Part shown: piece by piece, positions 31,041-34,425 of the stretch
How positions within the stretch are numbered: the first letter of the stretch is position 1
Layout of the letters: each line of letters begins with the position of its first letter
Assembly: GCA_002422795.1 (NCBI GenBank)
Contig: DITJ01000024.1
Coordinates: forward strand, 1-34,425
Direction of reading: 5' to 3'
Source: Alphaproteobacteria bacterium UBA6187
GTDB lineage: Bacteria; Pseudomonadota; Alphaproteobacteria; Rickettsiales; UBA6187
DNA length: 34,425 nucleotides
Program-made: the position numbers and the translations under genes
Notes under the pieces: generated by a model
Told to the model about the DNA's origin: nothing
Databases searched by the model: none
Seen by the model: the letters and a program-made list of their open reading frames with translations, nothing else

Positions 31041-31353
31041 CCTCGCTGGTATCTATATTTTCTTCTTTAAGTTTTTTATAGGAATTTTCAGTGAGGAAGC
31101 TGGCAAGGTTTTTTATTGCCTTTTGTTTGGCACAGTACATTACCGTCCTGCCGTTTTTACTGGATTTTAAAAGACCGGCATTGGTCATCTGGGTAAGGTG
31201 AAAAGAAAGAGTTGCCGCCGGAACTTTTAATATTTCTGCAATAACACCTGCTGAAAGCCCTTCTTTACTCTCCTGAACCAGTAACTTATAGATATTTACC
31301 CTGGTTTCCTGCGCAAGTGCCGATAACATTTTTAAGGCTTTTTTATGCTTCAT
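31021..31353 (-). CDS. ArsR-type winged-helix regulator
   Basis: The start is taken at the ATG at 31353 (MKHKKALKMLSALAQETRVN); a GTG at 31383 would add ten residues. The 110-aa product has the ArsR helix-turn-helix (GVIAEILKVPAATLSFHLTQ) and a wing (SSKNGRTVMYCA). No Cys-x-Cys metal site is evident in the recognition helix, so it may sense something other than thiophilic metals. It overlaps the pseudopilin 4 gene start and heads a two-gene operon, which it may control. Confidence 0.85.
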   Translation of the reverse strand: MKHKKALKMLSALAQETRVNIYKLLVQESKEGLSAGVIAEILKVPAATLSFHLTQMTNAGLLKSSKNGRTVMYCAKQKAIKNLASFLTENSYKKLKEENIDTSEDANDGD

Positions 31354-31575
31354 AACTACACTATTCCATATATATAGAAACACCGCACTTTAACTTAAAT
31401 AAAATCACCGGTCAAGAGGGTATAACGCTCCGGGGCTGCATATATAGATAGGCGCGGCAATATCTTTATATACATATGGCAACCGCCTGCATAATCATGA
31501 TAAGATATTGGAATCTATATCTATTATTAAATAGTAGCAGAGGGATGCATTGTTAGTCCCCCCCTACCCTGCCCC

Positions 31576-32145
31576 TTAAAGGCCATCCCATCTTTTCACC
31601 AAATCCGTTTCAATATCAAATAAATCAAGCATGCGCCCAACACTGTGATTAACGATGTCATCAATAGTTTTTGGTTGTGGGTAAAATGCAGGCAAAGGCG
31701 GCGCTATAATTGCGCCCATTTCCGCCAAACTCACCATAGTACGCAAATGCCCAAGGTGAAATGGCGATTCCCTTACTGCAAGAACTAGTTTGCGGTGCTC
31801 TTTTAATACCACATCTGCGGCGCGGCTTATAAGGTTTGAAGTAATACTTGTTGCAATTTCCGACATAGACTTTACCGAGCACGGCACAACCACCATTCCA
31901 AGTGTTTTGAATGAGCCACTGGCAATTCTTGCGCCTATATCATCAATGTTATATGTAAAATCGGCAAGCTTTGCTACATCGGAAACTTTCCGGGAGGTTT
32001 CCTGGCTTATAGTTATCCCCGCAGCTTTACTCATTACAAGATGGCTTTCCACCCCGGCTATTTTTAGCGCTTCCAGCATTCTTATGCCATAAATGGCACC
32101 GGATGCCCCGCTTATACCAACGATTATTTTCCTGGAATTTTTCAT
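31576..32145 (-). CDS. ubiX: Flavin prenyltransferase UbiX
   Basis: UbiX makes prenylated FMN, the cofactor of UbiD-type decarboxylases in ubiquinone synthesis. The 189-aa product starts KIIVGISGASGAIYGIRMLE and has the family block RESPFHLGHLRTMVSLAEMG, then PPLPAFYPQPKTIDDIVNHS. Length is normal. It lies upstream of a stretch of small genes on the same strand; the ubiD gene is not in the window. Confidence 0.95.
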   Translation of the reverse strand: MKNSRKIIVGISGASGAIYGIRMLEALKIAGVESHLVMSKAAGITISQETSRKVSDVAKLADFTYNIDDIGARIASGSFKTLGMVVVPCSVKSMSEIATSITSNLISRAADVVLKEHRKLVLAVRESPFHLGHLRTMVSLAEMGAIIAPPLPAFYPQPKTIDDIVNHSVGRMLDLFDIETDLVKRWDGL

Positions 32146-32303
32146 AGGCGAATTATATGGTTATATTCATTAGAATCAAGATTTTATTAATGGATACTAT
32201 CTAAAACCAAGGTATAAATATAATGAATTGTGCCATTCCAGAATTTATACCTTCTGGAATAACAACATCCACTAACTCACCACACACTAAAATATTGAAA
32301 ACG

Positions 32304-32735
32304 CTAACTATAAAGCTCTTTCGCCCTGCCAATAAAAGCAGTTATCATTTTTTCACAAGCATCGTGGAACATTAACTCTACCATTTTTTCCAGAAACTTG
32401 GAGCGCAAGGCAAAATCAATATCAAATTCAATTGTTGCACCGCTGGAATCTTCTGAAAATTTCCATCTCTGGTTAAGATGCTTAAATGGCCCATCGGCAA
32501 GTTCTACTGAAATCTCATGCTGTTTTTCATCCAGAAATACTTTTGAGGTATATTTTCCGCCAACACCCTTAAACCTTATTACAAGGTCTGCGAACACAAC
32601 GTCACCTTCGTTTCTTAAAATCCGCGCAGCTTCGCACCAGGGAATAAATTTTGGATAACTTTCAATATCGGCAACTAAATCATATAGCTGCTTTTGCGTG
32701 TATGGCAGGGTGGTTTTTATAAAATGGCTTGGCAT
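32304..32735 (-). CDS. COQ10/RatA-type ubiquinone-binding START-domain protein
   Basis: This 143-aa product is a small START/SRPBCC protein: LPYTQKQLYDLVADIESYPK near the N-terminus, FIPWCEAARI, and FALRSKFLEKMVELMFHDAC at the C-terminus. Alphaproteobacterial members are close to mitochondrial Coq10, which binds ubiquinone. The E. coli homologue was called RatA. The window also carries ubiX, which fits a ubiquinone role. It is separated by 10 bp from the DUF6476-like gene, so the two form an operon. Confidence 0.9.
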   Translation of the reverse strand: MPSHFIKTTLPYTQKQLYDLVADIESYPKFIPWCEAARILRNEGDVVFADLVIRFKGVGGKYTSKVFLDEKQHEISVELADGPFKHLNQRWKFSEDSSGATIEFDIDFALRSKFLEKMVELMFHDACEKMITAFIGRAKELYS

Positions 32736-32745
32736 ATGGCATTAC

Positions 32746-33120
32746 CTAATTTTTTGCAACGATATTCAAGCGGCTTAGAACTTCACTTGCGCATAAATCA
32801 AAGATAATAACCTGTTGTAAATTCTTCGCTTTATTTTCGGTGCTGATAGTAAGGATATTGCCGTTTAAGTTAGTGCTGGCGATATTGCCTTCAACATCTA
32901 TATTCCCGGTTGGTTTAAAAGCGCAAGTTTCCATTGTTTTACTTTGCTGTGAGTAATAAGTTTCCGGCGCGGTTTCTGCTGGTTTATGCTTAAACTTAAA
33001 ATATACCGCTATCATAAGGGCGAGAGTCCCAAAAACAAGCACAAAGCCCATGCCTATTACAACGCGCCTTAAAATATTTACTCCGGGTGTTAATTCATTT
33101 TCTGGTTCTGGCATGTTCAT
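32746..33120 (-). CDS. Small membrane protein, DUF6476-like
   Basis: This 124-aa product has a short acidic N-terminus (MNMPEPENEL), then ILRRVVIGMGFVLVFGTLAL as a single membrane helix. A soluble tail with Cys residues (METCAFKPTG, FDLCASEVL) follows. In alphaproteobacteria a DUF6476 gene often lies divergent from an RluA/RluD-type pseudouridine synthase, as here. The assignment rests on the anchor pattern and this context. It is 10 bp upstream of the coq10/ratA-type gene. Confidence 0.6.
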   Translation of the reverse strand: MNMPEPENELTPGVNILRRVVIGMGFVLVFGTLALMIAVYFKFKHKPAETAPETYYSQQSKTMETCAFKPTGNIDVEGNIASTNLNGNILTISTENKAKNLQQVIIFDLCASEVLSRLNIVAKN

Positions 33121-33236
33121 TTAGTTATTAGTTATTAGTTATTAGTTATTAGTTGTTGGTTTGTAGTTGTTAGTTGATGACTAATGGTTTTCTAGTATTA
33201 TAAACTACGAACCACAAACCAACAACTAATAACAAC
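33121..33236. repeat. Heptamer array TTAGTTA with inverted partner
   Basis: From 33121 there are eight tandem 7-mers: four exact TTAGTTA, then TTAGTTG, TTGGTTT, GTAGTTG, TTAGTTG. The right side (33203-33236) is an inverted, diverged set ending in AACAACTAATAACAAC. The array fills the whole divergent promoter region between the DUF6476-like gene and rluD. Confidence 0.85.
33174..33201 (+). promoter_or_regulatory. Candidate promoter for rluD in the heptamer array
   Basis: TTGATG (33174-33179) and TATTAT (33196-33201) are 16 bp apart and face rluD. The start site would fall in the right arm of the heptamer palindrome, so the leader could fold. It is judged by eye only. Confidence 0.3.
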
Positions 33237-33238
33237 CT

Positions 33239-34204
33239 ATGACTAACCCAAACCACCATCACTTGCAAGTATCAAAAGTCCCAAAGAAAATGCGGCTGGA
33301 TAAATTTATTGCAAGCCAGCTGCCGGAGATATCTCGCAGCATGGTTAAAAAACTGGTGGATGGCGGCAATGTTTTTAAAAATGATAAAGTAATTACGGAT
33401 TGTTCCGCAACCGTGCTGGAAGGTGATATTTTTACAGTTAATATTCCCGCCCCCACAGAATCGCAAATGCTGCCGTCTGATATTCCGCTAAATATAATAT
33501 ATGAAGATGCCGAATTTCTAGTGATTAACAAACCAGCCGGGCTTACAGTACACCCGGGCGCAGGCAACCATGATGATACAATGGCAAATGCACTACTTGC
33601 CCATTGCGGTGAAAGCCTATCGGGCATTGGCGGGGTGATGCGCCCCGGCATAGTACACAGGCTGGATAAAGACACCAGCGGCCTTATCATGGCTGCTAAA
33701 ACAGACCGCGCGCACCATAGCCTTTCCAACCAAATCGCCACACGCACCTTAAAAAGGACATATCTTGCAATATGCTGGGGTGTTCCAATTCCAATGGAAG
33801 GCCGGGTTGAAGCGAGTATTGGCCGCAGCACAAAGAACCGTAAAAAAATGGCGGTGGTAGAGCATGGTGGCAAAACCGCAGCTACAAATTATTCAGTAAT
33901 AAAAACTCTTGGTGGCGGCATAGCCAGCCTGGTGGAATGCCGCTTAGAAACAGGCCGTACCCACCAGATACGTGTTCACATGACCCATATAGGCCATCCG
34001 CTGGTAGGCGACCAGGCTTATTCCGGCAGAAGGAGCGGCACTATAAAAAACCTACCTGATGATGCCAAAGAATTCCTTGCCGGTTTTAAAAGACAAGCAC
34101 TCCATTCGCATAAGGTAACATTGCAGCATCCGGTAACAGGCGAGGTAATGGACTTTGCAAGCCAGTTACCGGATGATTTGGAGAGGTTATTAGAGTTACT
34201 TTAG
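33239..34204 (+). CDS. rluD: 23S rRNA pseudouridine synthase, RluD type
   Basis: RluD-type enzymes make pseudouridines in helix 69 of 23S rRNA. The 321-aa product has an N-terminal S4 domain (MRLDKFIASQLPEISRSMVK), then the catalytic domain with PGIVHRLDKDTSGLIM (Asp143 catalytic). Further motifs are RTYLAICWG, RLETGRTHQIRVHMTHIGHP and RQALHSHKV. Length is normal. No Shine-Dalgarno sequence precedes the ATG at 33239, and a second ATG at residue 18 just before the S4 domain is an alternative start. It is divergent from the DUF6476-like gene, a typical alphaproteobacterial layout. Confidence 0.93.
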   Translation: MTNPNHHHLQVSKVPKKMRLDKFIASQLPEISRSMVKKLVDGGNVFKNDKVITDCSATVLEGDIFTVNIPAPTESQMLPSDIPLNIIYEDAEFLVINKPAGLTVHPGAGNHDDTMANALLAHCGESLSGIGGVMRPGIVHRLDKDTSGLIMAAKTDRAHHSLSNQIATRTLKRTYLAICWGVPIPMEGRVEASIGRSTKNRKKMAVVEHGGKTAATNYSVIKTLGGGIASLVECRLETGRTHQIRVHMTHIGHPLVGDQAYSGRRSGTIKNLPDDAKEFLAGFKRQALHSHKVTLQHPVTGEVMDFASQLPDDLERLLELL

Positions 34205-34425
34205 TATCCTTAAAATGGGTAGGGGCGCGAAGTACTTCGGGCATATAGACCGAATTTAAACCCAACTCAACGATTGTGGAAAGTTATGAATGAATATGCC
34301 AGAAATAGCCAACTCTATGGTCGATAGAATTAATGATAATTTCCAGATTCTATAGTAATTTGACTTAATAATTCCCCGTCATTCCCCGAGTTTTTTCTTT
34401 AAAAACTATAGCAACTGTCTTAATT

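Noticed and set aside
32304..32735. RatA toxin of a toxin-antitoxin pair
   Set aside because: There is no RatB partner, and the alphaproteobacterial context with ubiX favours a COQ10-like ubiquinone role.
33121..33236. CRISPR array
   Set aside because: The repeats are 7 bp, directly adjacent and without spacers, and there are no cas genes nearby.

Overview
The window looks like chromosome of a low-GC alphaproteobacterium. The evidence is a COQ10/RatA-type protein and UbiX (ubiquinone pathway), an alphaproteobacterial RibA with a degenerate N-terminal domain, a eukaryote-like NADP isocitrate dehydrogenase, and a DUF6476-like membrane protein divergent from rluD. A chemoreceptor gene suggests motility. 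Palindromic repeats, small hairpin mobile elements, decayed transposases and an ankyrin-subtilase exported protein recall Rickettsiales or Holosporales-type genomes, but I cannot place it lower than class. No rRNA, tRNA or CRISPR was seen. No database search was run; all family names come from reading motifs.

Region 1 (1-5943) is the accessory part and the most unusual. Read on the minus strand it is a decayed array of units, each made of small membrane protein gene(s) followed by a calcium-binding effector-like gene. Only the last unit is intact: a 250-aa membrane protein with a superinfection-exclusion-B-like C-terminus, then a 616-aa protein with a hydrophobic N-terminus, LysM, dockerin/EF-hand-like calcium sites and a C-terminal domain known from giant RTX proteins. 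Upstream, three repeat copies (2762-3006, 3840-4023, 5288-5413) are 3' remnants of such effectors with a different tail. Between them lie three diverged paralogues with one membrane anchor, a T-x-F-x-W-x3-C motif and a second Cys. This resembles an effector/immunity array, but the function is inferred.

Region 2 (5958-12102) holds housekeeping genes: mutS, then tyrS with an unusual insertion of about 60 residues followed by an orphan MazF/PemK-type toxin gene, then divergent icd.

Region 3 (12106-16808) has two tandem pseudopilin genes with nearly identical 5' halves and diverged 3' halves, a promoterless 3' remnant of a third, then glmU and divergent rmuC.

Region 4 (16855-22247) has a chemoreceptor, purU, a small secreted helical protein, a fourth pseudopilin and folE. 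Between them are palindromic elements, a 163-bp terminal-inverted-repeat element and a scrambled folE fragment.

Region 5 (22372-27166) has an ankyrin-subtilase-barrel protein, a decayed IS5 and a decayed IS982 around a second 163-bp element, and an atypical OmpR-type regulator.

Region 6 (27275-34425) has ribA, an orphan gldG-like gene, a pseudopilin coupled to an ArsR regulator, ubiX, a coq10/ratA gene, a DUF6476-like gene and rluD. Two intergenic regions here consist of inverted arrays of 7-bp repeats.
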